The notes beneath the pieces were generated by a model. That model ran no database searches, was not told where the DNA came from, and saw only the letters and a program-made list of their open reading frames with translations. Made by a program: the position numbers and the translations under genes. From Stratiolaelaps scimitus (lineage: Eukaryota > Arthropoda > Arachnida > Mesostigmata > Laelapidae), in contig JABWDB010000014.1 in the NCBI GenBank assembly GCA_019614645.1, positions 6,236,501-6,300,500 on the forward strand: DNA of 64,000 bases, read 5' to 3'. Shown here piece by piece: positions 45,413 to 58,399 of the stretch. Numbering within the stretch: position 1 is the first letter of the stretch; each line of letters starts with the position of its first letter.

Positions 45413-48400
45413 ATGTGGACCAATTCGCGAAGCCGCCGAAACAAGGGTCGAAACCGCAAAGGTGGCAGCGGCTGCGGGCAACGTTTGAAAGGTGGGTTGG
45501 TACTTCAGCGTTTCTTCGGCTGCCGCGTGACGTTGGACAGCTTCTTCCATAGATTCCCGTCGGCAACTAGCCGAACTTGCGGGCTAGCTCTTTAGGCGCG
45601 CATGCTTGCTTTGATTGATTGCCCGATGACGACGGATTATGGACTTCCTCGCTCGGAGTGCTCCATAAGCATTTTCGACCGTCACGGAGATCGTGGCACT
45701 GTCACGAGTGAAGGGTTCAAGTTGAACCTTGATGCTGCTGATGGCCACAGAATCGATGGGGAAAATTGGAAATCAGTCGTTGCGGGCCCGTCACCTTCAA
45801 GGAAAATTGTTATCCTGCCAGATGTGAGTGTGCGTGTACCATTTAGACAACACAGGTGTCAGCAGCAAGTGCGAATCGACACTGTTATGGTTAGCGTAGC
45901 GGGTATTCATCATCAGACTATTCGCAACAGTTAGAGGGCCGTGAGCTCTCAGTCTGTGAGAGGGATTGCGTAGATACGACTCGAGATACGATCGATTCAA
46001 TCAATAATGTCCGTGCTTGTTGTCCTTTGCTGTTAGCTAAGTAGTGATCGTATTACACTGTTGTATGCGCGAAAACACCGATCGTCACCACACCGCCGAG
46101 ACACGGCGCGAGCTGAGCGGGCCACCGCCTCAACAACCACCAATCAATGCGGAACGAACAGCTGATTGGGGACTGTTTTCAGAGCGCGCCGGCTGCGTAA
46201 AAACCGGCAGGCTGTTGTCGTTGTTTATCTGCGCCTGTTTTGTTCACACGCTATGCTTTCTATTTCATCATCACCGTTGGAGCTCGGGAACTGCTCGTTG
46301 CTGGAAGATAATGAGCAGGTGTGCATCGGCACGGTGAGACAATGCTCTATTAGGCAAGTGGAGACGTCGACGATGCCGCAGGGAGGAGATGAGTTCAACG
46401 TGAAACATCCTCGGTAGTCAGCTGTCGATCACAACAACAAAAACAACATAGAAAAACAAACATGTTCGAAATATCTGCTGTAATTGTGGTGTCTCCACCA
46501 GCCCATTACGCTTCGAACGGCAAATCTCCACGGTAAACCATTTCGCCTTTCGAGAAGTTAACTTCGTCTAATGCAATCTTTACGGGATTGCTGTTTTCGG
46601 CGCGAAACCCGAACACCGATTGAACAATGTGAACAGACAAGACTCGATTCTGCTGCGGATATACGTACATTCGTTGCGTGTCGCTTGGCTCGGGGATTTA
46701 TTGCTGCTTCGTCCAGCCACTATAGTACCAGTCTGGGTTTGCCAAACTGTGCGTCCAATGCTGATGTCAATCTCTCTCATTCCTTATCGTGCCCCACCTA
46801 TGAAATATATACGAGAACCATGCTTGCTTTTTGCCGATGTCGTTCCGTCTCCTCGTATCATACATTTGTCATTTGTTCAACTTTGTCAGATAGTTTATTA
46901 TAAAGAATAAAAGAATATAATACAAATACCATATCAATTTACACACACATGTGCGTGGTTCCGTTAATCACAATTTCGGCTGCGCTGATACTCGATAACG
47001 TTTGAGTATGCATATATACAATATGACCAGGTATACGGTATGATAACATATATAAAGACAGGCGCATAGATCAGGTAATATATAACACGTAGACTCTAGC
47101 GGGTTGGTATTTTCGCCGTCTCGTCGTAGCGTTCACTTCAAATAGTGTTCTCCTCTTATAATCAATGATCATATTATTGGGCACGAGTGAAATATCGTCT
47201 TGAGTGCCACGTGTCTGGGTGCAACTTCTTGTGCAATTTTAGATTCAATGTTGCACCGTGTAAATACAATAGATGAACTGAAATTCGCCTTCTGCTAGTT
47301 GAAATCCTCGATTAAAACAACGGCGGTACGGGGTCGAAGTGCATTCATTGGGAAAGTGTTTGTATTCTTTGTGGTGGTTTTGTCCATACGACTTCTTGTA
47401 GCAATGATCGGACGGCTGGATGAAATCTGCCTCTGCGTTTGTCTGTAGAGGCTACGTTCATAACAGGTGACAATTCTATCACAAGGCTATACGGTCTCCG
47501 AGACTGCCAGGATAGGGTAATGTTGATTCGTATAATTACAGATTGTGGACAGAGGCTAGTTTTCAGCTAGAATGTATCTGAATGCTTTCCTAGGACGTCC
47601 AGTATTTGCATCAGACCCGCGATAGAACTATAGTCTGCCAGACGTTTTAGGTCCGAGTCTGATCGTTGACTCGATCAATCGTACCACCGTCGTTCACGGT
47701 GGTACGATTGCGTTACGCTTAGTTTCGTCAGTGTTATTGTCACGCGTGAACGTCAAAATTCAATGTAACCGTGAATTTCTGTGAGGCCGGGCATGTGATT
47801 TTTATCATTTCTTTCTATTGTATAATACGTCACCGATTAGAGGAAGGTGTTTTTAATACCAAAATATAAACGACCTACGTGCTCTATTTATTAGACAGTA
47901 CACGATTCGTTGTTAGCCACTTAGCAAGTGTTCATCACGAACGTCGGCAGGGTGAAGGTCATTTGGTAAATGCTATTCGATTAAATTTTCTGCTGCGTAT
48001 GCACTTATTGTGCCTTGTTTTTAATGTGTCCTCTAATGATTTTAAATTTAATTATTTATCGGTCGTACCTAGGTATCTATAACACAGTACAGTATGAACA
48101 GATGTTAAAGTATTGGACGGTTGTGATCTTATGATAGCTCATATTGCGTTGCTACAGTCGTGTCTATTCTATCGAGATAAAAATTCGCGTTCCGAATTGA
48201 TAAATAGATTTCTAGTTCTGCCGAACTATTTTCAGACGAAAATGATTGTCACTACGGGTCAACATGACGACAAAGATTAAACCGTTGTCTTGGAAGAGTT
48301 ACATCTACAATATGCAATATTATTGTCGTCCCTCTTCCTCCTCACAGTTTTCAACTGCTAGCTCGTTCGACGCTGGATCTTATGCAAACTCAGCCATTCT

Positions 48401-51400
48401 TGCGTGTTGCTATTGTTGATTCGCTTCTTCAGGGGGATCAGATGTTGATGGACGCGACCCGATGAGCGGACATCCTGAGGAGACGCCGGACGAGCTTCTT
48501 GCTGACCAAACCGATTTTGCCGCGGACTTGACCCGTGTCAACTCTGGTCAGCCCGTGAGCATAACAACGCCGATCAGCTGTAGCGGCACGGAAGTCAGAG
48601 CAAGTGACGGCGGCTTGACGTTAAATCCTAACAGGATGATGCATAATAGAGGACGGAACGATCCTGCGGGAGCAGGGAGTCCCGTGAGAGTTGTGGTTGA
48701 TTCCTACGAAGATCTGGACGACGGCGACAACCACCATAGTCTGCATACGGGGTGAGTTTATGAGTTTCCCAATGAGTGCACGAACAGTTTGAGATCATTC
48801 GATTTTTTTTTTGTACTACGTCATCTACTTGATGCGATTCAGGATTTAAAAAAAAAATATATTTAAATAAGGTGACCTAAAATATCGAGGGCTACGTATG
48901 TCTAAGCCACCACAGCCGATGCAGGTTACAGTAAAAGTAGTTAAAGCGACCATGGCAACGGATTTAGCTCGTTTCATGTTTGTAGGTAGCGAATTTTCGG
49001 TGAGGTTTTCAACAAGACGCAAGTTCTAACGGCAGCGTTCGAAGATGCCGTAATAAATAAGGAGGAAGGGCACGCGGATGTTCACTCACATTCTACGAAT
49101 AAGAGCAATCGAACAGAAGGTTTAAATTTAATATAATATTGTCATACCCGGAAAGGGTGCTAATGAAATAGTTCGTTTGTACGATATAATATGAACGATG
49201 AAGCTCCGACCTTGGTTCGTAAAGGTAGCAACCAATGCCAGAAGAGAAACAGTTGTAGAATATCGAACATAGCCGTGCCGATGCCACCAATGTGTAGCTA
49301 AACTCCAACTTTCCCTGCATTTAAGGCCAATTTGAAAATGCATTAAGTGCAGTCGCAATCCCGTCACCACCTGCGACACAATAAGCGTTCCTCTCAAATT
49401 GCTATCGAGTGACATAGATCCTACACACACATCGGTTACAAAATGAGCGCTACGCTACGAAAAGGGTTCTCGTCGGCATCAACTTATTCAATAAGTTGCT
49501 AAATTCGATTTCCGAGTCGCGACTATATGCTTGTCCGAATAACTCGAGCGGAATTATTGCTGTTCTGCAGTTGTCACCAGATGCTTCTGTGGAGTGGGTG
49601 GCAGTTGTTTCGGGAGCGTACAACAATATCTAGCTGGGAATGTTCCTTTATGCTGGGTGGATACAAGGACAGTGCACAGGTTTCGCGAACCGTAGTGAAT
49701 TGTGCGCACAGCTTTGCCTTTCGACGGTCGTAGATTGGGAAACTCAAACTCAGATTTCGCAACAGCTGACCTAACGGCCGGGTCGCGAAGTTTTTTTTTG
49801 CGGCATAACACGGCCGCGTACATAGCTCTGTCGACTTTGAATCGACCAGAAATATCTAGCTCGTTGATAATTTTGGCATGACATTGTGTGCAAAGCAATT
49901 GGAGTCCCTCGTTTTCTGGGCTGTTCGTCGACACTAGAGTTCCACCATAGGACGCTATTTGTAGGTGCTACCTACGTAGTGTGAAAGATGGATATAGACC
50001 ATCTAATCTGCATGGCGTCATTGACACCTGATATTGGGTCTTTTTACTTATTCGTGCGACATGAGGAAGGATTAACCTTGCAGGAAGCACACATTACTGT
50101 GCTTAGTGAAATCCTGGCAACAGGTCCTCGTCTGTTACAGACCTTTAGTTTTAAATTTGACTTTATCCACTTGGCTGACACAGAGTCGAACATTGTATTT
50201 AGTGGTAGATATCTCATCTATGGAATTAGGCCCCTATACATGTGGAATCATCTGCTCTGACTTTAACCGTTTTGATAAATGGGCACCATATGATACATTT
50301 ACCCGATCAGTGTTCTAACGAAATAAAATGTGTCATGCACGTGTCACAAAAGGAATCTAATCTTACATTAATTGTGTTAAGAAGCACGTCGAACTTTTAT
50401 ATTATTTTCAGATTATTTATCACAAAGTAATATAAATCTTAACCATAAAATGGTCACATATATTCTTCAAGAATATATATGACCATTTTACGGTCAAGTT
50501 AATATATATGAACATTTTACGGTGTGTCGTACAATGTATACGGTTACATCTAGGTGAACTTGGTGCGTCGGTTTCACGCGTATGCCTGTTGTATTAACTA
50601 AAGTGATATGTTTAGGATTATCTGTCACGGATTATTTCCTTAATTTAAAATTCATATGTATAGTTTTGTACGGCATCTATGCAAGTTCATTTGATTTTTG
50701 GTTGTATATGCTTTTATTTGATGCGTAACAGTGACATCAGGAAGTATGCCAAAAACAACAATATTTTAAATCATGTCCTGAAGACATCTGAGCATATTAT
50801 TATAAATTTGCAATTCTAGAACGCTTAGCTTACATTCGAGGGGCACGCCATCACCATAAGTGCTAACTAAGTTCATTTAGAGGTTAATATTTACTCGAGC
50901 TCATTTTGTGTACCCGACTCAAACCAAGACCAAAACCCGGCCCCACCAACAGAGCACTTGGTTTGACATAGGCTCAATAGGTCGTACGATTGCATTATCT
51001 GTCGATACGATATAGTATCGTCGTATTGGTGTATTGACCAGCGAAAGAGAGAGAGAAAGGAAGATACACAGGTATTGGATCTCTAGCAATACTACAAACT
51101 GATACGATGCGCGTCCGTCGCAGCTTTCGTTGCCCCTTCTCGACGTGTTCCGTATCATCATGCGTCGCGCACTGACCACCGCTGCTTCCGCGCGGTTATC
51201 GCTCGACGCGTGTGACTCTCTCAGCTGGTAAGCCGGTTAGTTTATGTGGTGGCCTGTTTGACGAACGGCTTTCGTTTTGACCTCTACTGATTTCTCGCCA
51301 TACGCGATCACGGCCGGTATCATGGGCCCGGGCCGCCCACCGGCAGCTGGTGTCGTTGCTATGCTGGCTCGACTGCCGGTCGCTCTGCTGACGCACTGCT

Positions 51401-52383
51401 TCTCCGCACGTAGAGTGGATCGGATAGGATTGCCACCAATTCAACTGCGCCTTTCAGCACCCAACTGCCAACTCCGCGCACAGAGTGGAAGTCCGTGTTC
51501 TACTCGTGCGCTCTGTCGAGACAGTATTTAGGTGACGGTAGACGGGTACACGGTGCCGTAATCTTTACGGGGCCGGCCGACGGAGCGTGGCGCGATCGAT
51601 CGCTGGCAGACAGTCATACTCGCACAGATACACCACTTACCCAGACGCACGCACATGCTGTTGTCTGTAGCTGATATCGTTGGTGGTGCGACGAGTGGAA
51701 AGGAGGGAGGACGGCATATGGAAAGTGGCCATTTTGACGGACAAGGCGGACTGAGAGGCATGGCGAGAAGTTCGTCAAAACGATACCCTCTGTCTATCTA
51801 CCCGGCAAGCAAAGTTGCCCTGGGGGACCGGGACCGGTTTTCGGCCAGCCGCATCCTCCTGAAAGGCAAGGGGCGTATTGAAGAGGGGCTCACACACCCA
51901 CGGGAGCTCACTCAAGAACGCAATCACCGACGGATGCCGGATAGGACCACTGATGTTAAACTAGTTCGAGCTAGTCCGAACATGGAAGAGGTCCTTAGAA
52001 AGGATACAGACTGGCCACGTTGCCAGCCAGCACAGAAGCGCCGCCGCACGAGTCTCGCCATAGAGGCAAAAAATATATAGTAGGATCCAGTGACTGGAGG
52101 TAGCTGTAGACGTTGCTGGTGCGCCGCCGCTTAAAGCTGCCAAATGGTTGATAACAGGGCCGGCATCCAACCGAGATGATACACTTGCGCCCAGCAGGCA
52201 GACAACACACAGACACAAACCGAGGAATCATACGATGGCTGCTGTCAGTGATTCGAATCGTCGTTGTGTGTCGATCCTCATAACGGCTTAGTGATAATGG
52301 TATATCTGCCGACTACTGCTGCTGTCCACAACTATGACAACCACTTCAGTCAAGTCTGATACGAGATAGCGGCTAGATTGCCG

Positions 52384-52416
<33 letters not shown>

Positions 52417-55400
52417 CACGTCTCTATCGCTCTCATAGACAGTCTGTGTAAACAGTATTTGTAATTCTTAACTCGTTAACTCTGTAGACCTTGCATGGCA
52501 CTAGCTAGATGAAAGACAGGGACGGGGAGAGAACGAGAAAGAGGAGTAAAAATATCTCGGTATCTTTATATCTTTTTCACTGTCCGATAAGAAGAGACGA
52601 TAGCGCCGAGACTGAGGCAACCAAGTAGCCACGCAGGGGTGATCTATTATATTAGAGAGGGATTGTGAGCGAGAACGAAGCGGCAGATTAATTTGCGTTG
52701 CAAGATCTAGTTCTCTAGTCAGGGGGTCAACGATTGTTGCGGTTGAGTCGTTATATAATGGGCTGTCCCGTAAGTTTACCTGAAACCGATTCAAAATCCG
52801 ACAGGAACTTGAACGCCATCACCGATAGTAGTTTAGTATATATATATATAATGTATTATAATCTAGTAGTATAGGTGACCCCGATCGCATCTGGAGTGTG
52901 GCAAGGCTGCCGCATTGCCGTGTTAGGTTTGAAAGGAAGCTATATTTGTCTGTACTAAGTTCATTTCGAGTTTGGTTAATTTTTTGTCGCTTAGCATGCC
53001 CAGTGAAAGAAAGCTTACCATGACGAGAATTCTATTCAGGTTTCAGTTGTTGTCAGGTTAGCCAGGGGAAGTCTTATGGCAAGGTGCACACTTTCATTGG
53101 TGTCTTCTGAAATTGTTTTAGACAGACGATCATTCGGGGTCCGTCTTATGGAGCAATGCCGTGGACGCTAAATGTTGGCTGAGAGTCAGCCCAAAAACAT
53201 TTCGACAGACGATCATACCCTGACAGTGAAAACTGTGAAATTCAGTGGTAATTGCGATTTTATGCCAAGACAAACGAGGGTGATGCACCATAAAAAAATC
53301 TTAATATATGTGGCATTGACTTGATCGATTCAGTAAATCGATTTCAAGTTGGCGGTAATTAGCCAAAGTGCAATATCATGATAATATTCTGTGTTCTGTT
53401 CGCTTGTTGTTCAACTTCGTCCTCTAAGCAAAACTAACGTTACTAACCACTGCATATTTTATAGCTCTTGACAAGTGCTATGGCAGATCAGCTGTTGGGT
53501 GTTTAATCCAGCCTAATGAATCAGGATGAATTTGAGAAGTTCATGATGTGAACGCTTATTTTCCCATAGGCAACCGCCATATTAAAGGAACCCCCCGTGT
53601 AAGTACTGGTCGCCTTTTCGAAAGAAAGCACTCTTTCTGTCACCCGAAGAGCTTTCCTCTAACCTTGCATCATGCGTTCAGGGGCTTATCTCGAGCCAGT
53701 GCTGGATGCCAGTGTTGGGCCGGTACGCTTGCTCGTCGGCGCTAGCTGAGCGTCTGCCCGAGAAAATTTACTTTACTGGTAACATCAATCAGATCTCGAA
53801 ACGGCTTTTCAACAGGATGTCACAATTTCTGAATTTCGACTTGAGAATTAGCATTGTTGATGTCCTCGTACGGTCGGTCGACATACTGAAACGAGAAGGG
53901 GGTATCAGTGAAACAATCGTCATGCTTGAGATCGTCATCTTCAATGCATATTCTTTGGCTATATTTATGAACGAAATGTTGACAAATGTACCCCCTATGA
54001 TTTCTCTGCCACCGATCGAGTGAGCAGTTAATACTGGAAACATATAATAATCGGTTGAAAATTTGCTAATAAAATTGGCGGTTAATCAACACCCGTCTTG
54101 TGTCATAACACGATTATGCTGAGATCTCTAGCGTGTATATACAGCGTGTTTCAAAAATCATAGGAGATCTTTTTCGGGGTGGTAGAAGCCATTAAAAGAA
54201 ACATTTGTCTAGTGGAATCATGGGCTGGCAAGGGATCGTGGTATCGTTACACGCCGACATTTCAGAATAGCGACTTGGCAGATTTCTCACATTAGACGAT
54301 ACATGATTACGTGGGCGGCACTTCCTTCCAAATTTAGAAATTAATGTCGTGTCTGTTCGTTCGTTTATCACTGAATGAAAGGTCAAACAAACATCAAATA
54401 AGGACAATTCATCAAGTTTATCCAACTTGATGTTTTCGGTTTTGAAGTACGATAGCATTGCTCGAAATCTCTCCTTTATCGTCGTCGACCTCGAAGCATG
54501 TACATAAGACTCTCTCATTTGATTTGGTACGACCTAAACTAAGCTAATCTGTATAACGAAATATTAAAAGTAGCCTAATTATCTTGTTGATAAAACCGAC
54601 TATCTCGCCTGAGCGCAGGACCTGTAGCCCATTTTTCACACCAAGCTCCCGAAATAGCGACCATGGCAAACCATGCCAAGCGCTTGGTTATTGACGAACA
54701 TCGAGTCGCGTACAATTTTGGAGCTCTTATATATTTCCAGCAGATGAAAAGTAAAGGGGAAATCTATTATCCACCATTTCGATAATTGAATGTCGAATGA
54801 AGAACCTTAGAATCGACTTGATGGAACTCAAGCCAACTTTTGCGTTGTGGCAATGATTCAGTAGGTTCGTCAAAATCTCAATTGAGAAGCAAACTCTAGA
54901 TATTCGTGTTATCGAGCGAACTCACTGCGCCGTAGATGTATTGACAAGAGGCCAAAATAGCTATTCTAACAACCCAGTGCGAGCACGTGATCACTGGGAA
55001 TCACATGGAAACGCCGGGAACAGCAAGGCACTGATAGCACCCCACTGTGGGGTGCTTAATGTTTCAACCAAGCTCCAAGTCCACTACGAGTCTCCTCATA
55101 CCCTATAGTGATACTCATATTAGCAGAATCTATACAGATGCATTGGCCCTCGTAAAGGTCGCGCCTTCAGTCGGACGGTCACGAGGGGAGACTAAGGTTC
55201 ATATAGCGTCCGTCCCCCCCGTTTTCTAAACGCTGTATCATGTGTCCTTCTATTTTTAAGAACGTTCTCCTCAAGGTCAGTGTCCTCTGTGCTCGTCTAC
55301 ACAACCTCACTGTCAAGATGTTGCGCTATGCACGAATTGTGGTAACGGCAAGCGTAACCTTGCGGTCACACGATGACGCTTACGAAACCACCGATCTTTG

Positions 55401-58399
55401 GTCAGCGAATGCATAAAGCTAACCGGTTTTGTTGCGTTCCGCCTGCATCCAGTCAACAAACAACGCTGCCCTATCTGGTCGTTGATTAAAGGGCAACTCT
55501 GTAAAAGGAGAAGACTGCGTTCGTGATCAACCGTGGCATCCTACTTTCTGTCCTGTGAACTCTTGTAAATGTAACCCTTTTTGAAACCCGAGTGCTTGCC
55601 GTCGACCACGCAAGTCAAGGTGCCGGTGCAGCAGGTCGCTGGCCTAAAAGCGTGGTGTTCGGCTCGAAATCTTCGTCAGCAGCGGCGGTTAATGTAATCC
55701 GGTACGATCGAGTCGCCATGTATAGATTTGATAATTGGATTCGTCTCCACCCTCCCTTCACCCGGTGTTCAGTAATCAAGTTCGGCGGGTTCGTTGTTTA
55801 TTTAAAGCGTGTCGCCGCGACACGCTGAATCTAAATCGACCTCTGGATTTGCACCGGGAACGTTGTTTGCCGCTGTCGAACGCACCGGCAATTACTGACA
55901 ACCTAATTTCGCTTCTTTGAAGAACTCGTAAGCAACGTTATACCGAGGCGAAGCTTTTTATTGCGGCCAAGCGCTAAAGGCTGAATTGTGTGTGTGTCTC
56001 TGTAAGCAAGCCACCACTGTCGAAAAGACTCGGATCCATGCCTTGGCTGCTGTGCTTTACTTGTCAAATTGTCTTGGCGTCATATTGTTCGTATGGTGAA
56101 AGTTGCGTAAATGCTGTGTTCACCTTGAAACATTTTGTAAATTTTCGAAGTTCCAAGTTATCGGTCTGTTACTATGAGTAACGAGCTGGCTGTAATGCGA
56201 GCCTGTTCAAGGTCTAGCAACCGTCGTCCTTGAAATCTTTGTCTAATCAGGAAGCGGCGGAGAACAAAAATAGCTTTCGTAAGATTTGACACAGTTGCAC
56301 TAGTGTGAGAGGTGAAGTTGTGCCATTCAAGATCAGCTGTGATCATTTGTGGTCATACGTGTCTATATTTAGATGTCAGGTGATCAAAAGAAGTGCCCTA
56401 TGCGTGTCCCGTCACTCATCCTCGCCCTCTGGCGGGAAACGTGTTGTCAGGCGGGCTTTTTCTCAGTCCTGGACACAACAAACGAACGGACTCTCTGCTC
56501 GCCTATTTCAGCCTGCTCCCTCAGTGTCAAAGCCCCAGTGCGAGTCAGTGCGCTCATGCCAGCGCTTGCACGTGAGTCTACCACAGAGATCTATCTTGCA
56601 GCTAGCTAGCTCGGCGCCAAGACTGGTCCTGCACCCTGACGCACTCTCTCTTGCGTAGTCGCCCTCGCAGGAAGACACGCCACGCGAACGGGGTGACAAG
56701 TATTGCGCAGACAGCGTCTGGCGTCAGTGGTGATCCGTATGTCACAAGTACTGTTCGTAGCCGTTGGCCTCCTAGCGTGACTAGGGGTTGCCGTCTGGAC
56801 AAGATTCAGAAGAATGTCGCTCCGAAAGTCTGTGCTGAGGCGGGCCCTTTACGAGAAGAGGTACGCAACCGCGCCGCTGTCGTCAATACGGAATGGCGAT
56901 ACGGAACAATTGTGTTACGGCTGCTGCTGCTGCTACTGCCACTAGGAACAAGAACAGCTGAAAATGTTGGAATTGCGCTGTGATTTTCGATCATCACCAT
57001 GGTGATATTGCACTTTAGCTACTCGTTGACTCGGGACGCTGATTTTCAACAGCGGGCAACGGCAGGAGGTCGCGGAGAAGATGAGACAAGCAACGCGTGG
57101 ACGCTGCAGAGAGAACGGGATCGCATTAGTGATCATTTCTCTCAATGGGCTCAAAACGCCATCTGTTAGTTCCGACCGGTGTAGCAATGATGTGTACGTG
57201 AAGAATACAGCATCCATTATGCTACAATTGCGTCAAGCATTGGTCCGTTGCTCTCTGAATCGTTCGTGGTTGTTGTTGGCAGCCGGCAATCGTATAGAGC
57301 AAACGAACTCATCTAGTTCATTTGCTACGCCGCGTCGACCCATGCGCGCTTGTAGCGCGCATGTGTCTGTTTTATTCTAGCAGATGGTGACTACATGATA
57401 ACTGTCGTGACAATTAACTGCAGGGTCCCACTGATCTTACGGTTGATTCACTGATCCCATGACCACCAGCTCATAGATGCTACTTTCGACCCCGTTTCCG
57501 TCGGTTAAGCCGATCGTTTTGCAGTTGCCCGTGACCGAGCCGAAGCTGACTGGCCAACCTAACAGATATTGGTGTATCCTTGATCTTAGAGAACATCTCA
57601 AAACCCACTCACGCTTAGCTATTATGCAACTTGGCCTGTACTGTAATCCAGCTAGACCGGAGGTCACTGCAAGCTCACTGTCATTCGTGGAACGGGTCCG
57701 TGTTTATACATGATCGCAAATGACAACAAATTCAGATTTTATGGAACACTTTTATCCAAATTCGTTAAATTTTTATTGTAATTAGTTCGTTTAATTATTA
57801 TTGTAATTTTGCCCACTCTCCCAAATCGACTTAACTTTCAGCGAATATCAGGATACTTCGCTATGATTTCCCGCTCGAGTTGTTCGATCTCTTGATGCGC
57901 TGACGACATCAGCTAGACACAAGTGAACAACAGAGTGCGTAATTATCAACTGAAACCCCATTACCCCGGAACCTGACGGTCGTCCTCTATATTCTAGCGT
58001 ATTTTACGTTACCTTTGTGTGCGCGTATCGAACGCTCACGTTTAAGTGTACCCTTAGCCTAATGTGCACCTGATGTGATGTGTATCATTTTTGAGATTGT
58101 CGTGAGCACGCCTAGCCTATTACGTCATGTGTGGGTATATTAAACGGCTTGTTTTTTTTGTCACATTTCCATATTAATGTTACCTACTCCGCGCGATGTT
58201 GACCCAACAGTGAACGTGGCGATAACGAAAACGGGAGCAGTGAACGCACGGCGACTTTTACGTTGGACGTCAGCGACGACGAATGCGGTTCGGCGGAGAA
58301 CTCACTCACGGCGACGAACTCCATTGATCAGAACTCGACCCTGTCCGTCGATTCAATGAAGATCAAATTCGGTGGAACCAACTCCAAGAGACACTTCAG
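45413..58399 (+). CDS. 5' part of an unidentified long-intron gene (3 exons, incomplete)
   Basis: Exon 1 is 45413-45491 (ATG in CACAATGTGG), exon 2 is 48433-48751 and exon 3 is 58211-58399. The donors (GTGGGT, GTGAGT, GTTTGT) and AG acceptors join in consistent phases (1, then 2), giving about 195 aa without a stop, open at the 3' end. The first 26 residues are strongly basic (MWTNSRSRRNKGRNRKGG), like a nuclear or RNA-binding tail. Exon 2 is acidic and Pro/Ser-rich (ETPDELLADQTDFAADL, VVVDSYEDLDDGD). Exon 3 is Ser/Asn/Asp-rich (FTLDVSDDECGSAENSL) and ends SMKIKFGGTNSKRHF. It looks like a disordered N-terminus of a regulatory protein. I do not recognise the family. The introns are 2.9 and 9.5 kb, far longer than in the neighbouring genes, as is common for regulatory genes. 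Confidence 0.6.
45492..48432 (+). other. Intron 1 of the unidentified gene
   Basis: A 2.9 kb intron. It carries a GC-richer first kilobase and an exact hairpin at 47676-47710. No other coding exon was seen. Confidence 0.5.
47676..47710. repeat. Perfect 15-bp-arm hairpin
   Basis: CAATCGTACCACCGT (47676-47690) pairs exactly with 47696-47710 over a five-base loop. It lies in intron 1 of the unidentified gene. It is too short for a typical microRNA precursor. Confidence 0.85.
50441..50522. repeat. Inverted repeat with a third, direct arm
   Basis: AACCATAAAATGGTCACATA and following bases (50441-50467) pair with 50468-50493, nearly perfectly over about 26 bp. The right arm is then repeated directly, with changes, at 50495-50522 (AATATATATGAACATTTTACGGT). 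It resembles the ends of a small palindromic element. Confidence 0.7.
51100..52450. promoter_or_regulatory. GC-richer patch with CT microsatellite, possible alternative promoter
   Basis: The base composition is clearly richer in G, C and CpG than the AT-rich surroundings, with Sp1-like GC stretches near 51320-51380 and (CT)n at 52390-52417. ORFs occur on both strands but are unrelated to any family. In a long intron this could be an alternative first exon; that is inference only. Confidence 0.25.
52390..52417. repeat. (CT)n microsatellite
   Basis: An uninterrupted CT run of about 27 bases. Confidence 0.9.
53134..53203 (+). mobile_element. SINE copy 4, 70-bp 5'-truncated fragment
   Basis: The core (GGGGTCCGTCTTATGGAGC ... 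TAAATGTTGGCTGAGAGTC ... CCCAAAAACATTT) is bounded by a perfect 13-bp target-site duplication, GACAGACGATCAT, at 53121-53133 and 53204-53216. Compared with copy 3 it lacks about eight internal bases before the GTGGACG block. Confidence 0.88.
55036..55056. repeat. Perfect 10-bp-arm hairpin
   Basis: AGCACCCCAC (55036-55045) and GTGGGGTGCT (55047-55056) are exact reverse complements around a single base. Confidence 0.8.
56380..57370. promoter_or_regulatory. Second GC-richer patch, possible regulatory region or UTR exon
   Basis: GC-rich DNA with a CTG run (56920-56935) about 1 kb before exon 3 of the unidentified gene. No ORF with recognisable content and no clear core promoter element. Confidence 0.2.

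Larger units (their letters stand above)
48752..58210 (+). other. Intron 2 of the unidentified gene
   Basis: A 9.5 kb intron. It contains an inverted repeat (50441-50522), a GC-richer patch with CT microsatellite (about 51100-52450), SINE copy 4 (53134-53203), a hairpin (55036-55056) and a second GC-richer patch (about 56380-57370). The short ORFs at 49554-49934 (-), 49988-50260 (+) and 53706-54023 (+) could be old transposon remains; none has a recognisable motif. Confidence 0.5.

Noticed and set aside
49554..50430. Cluster of short ORFs on both strands
   Set aside because: They have some coding-like texture but no family, no shared splice structure and no conserved motif; probably old transposon remains.
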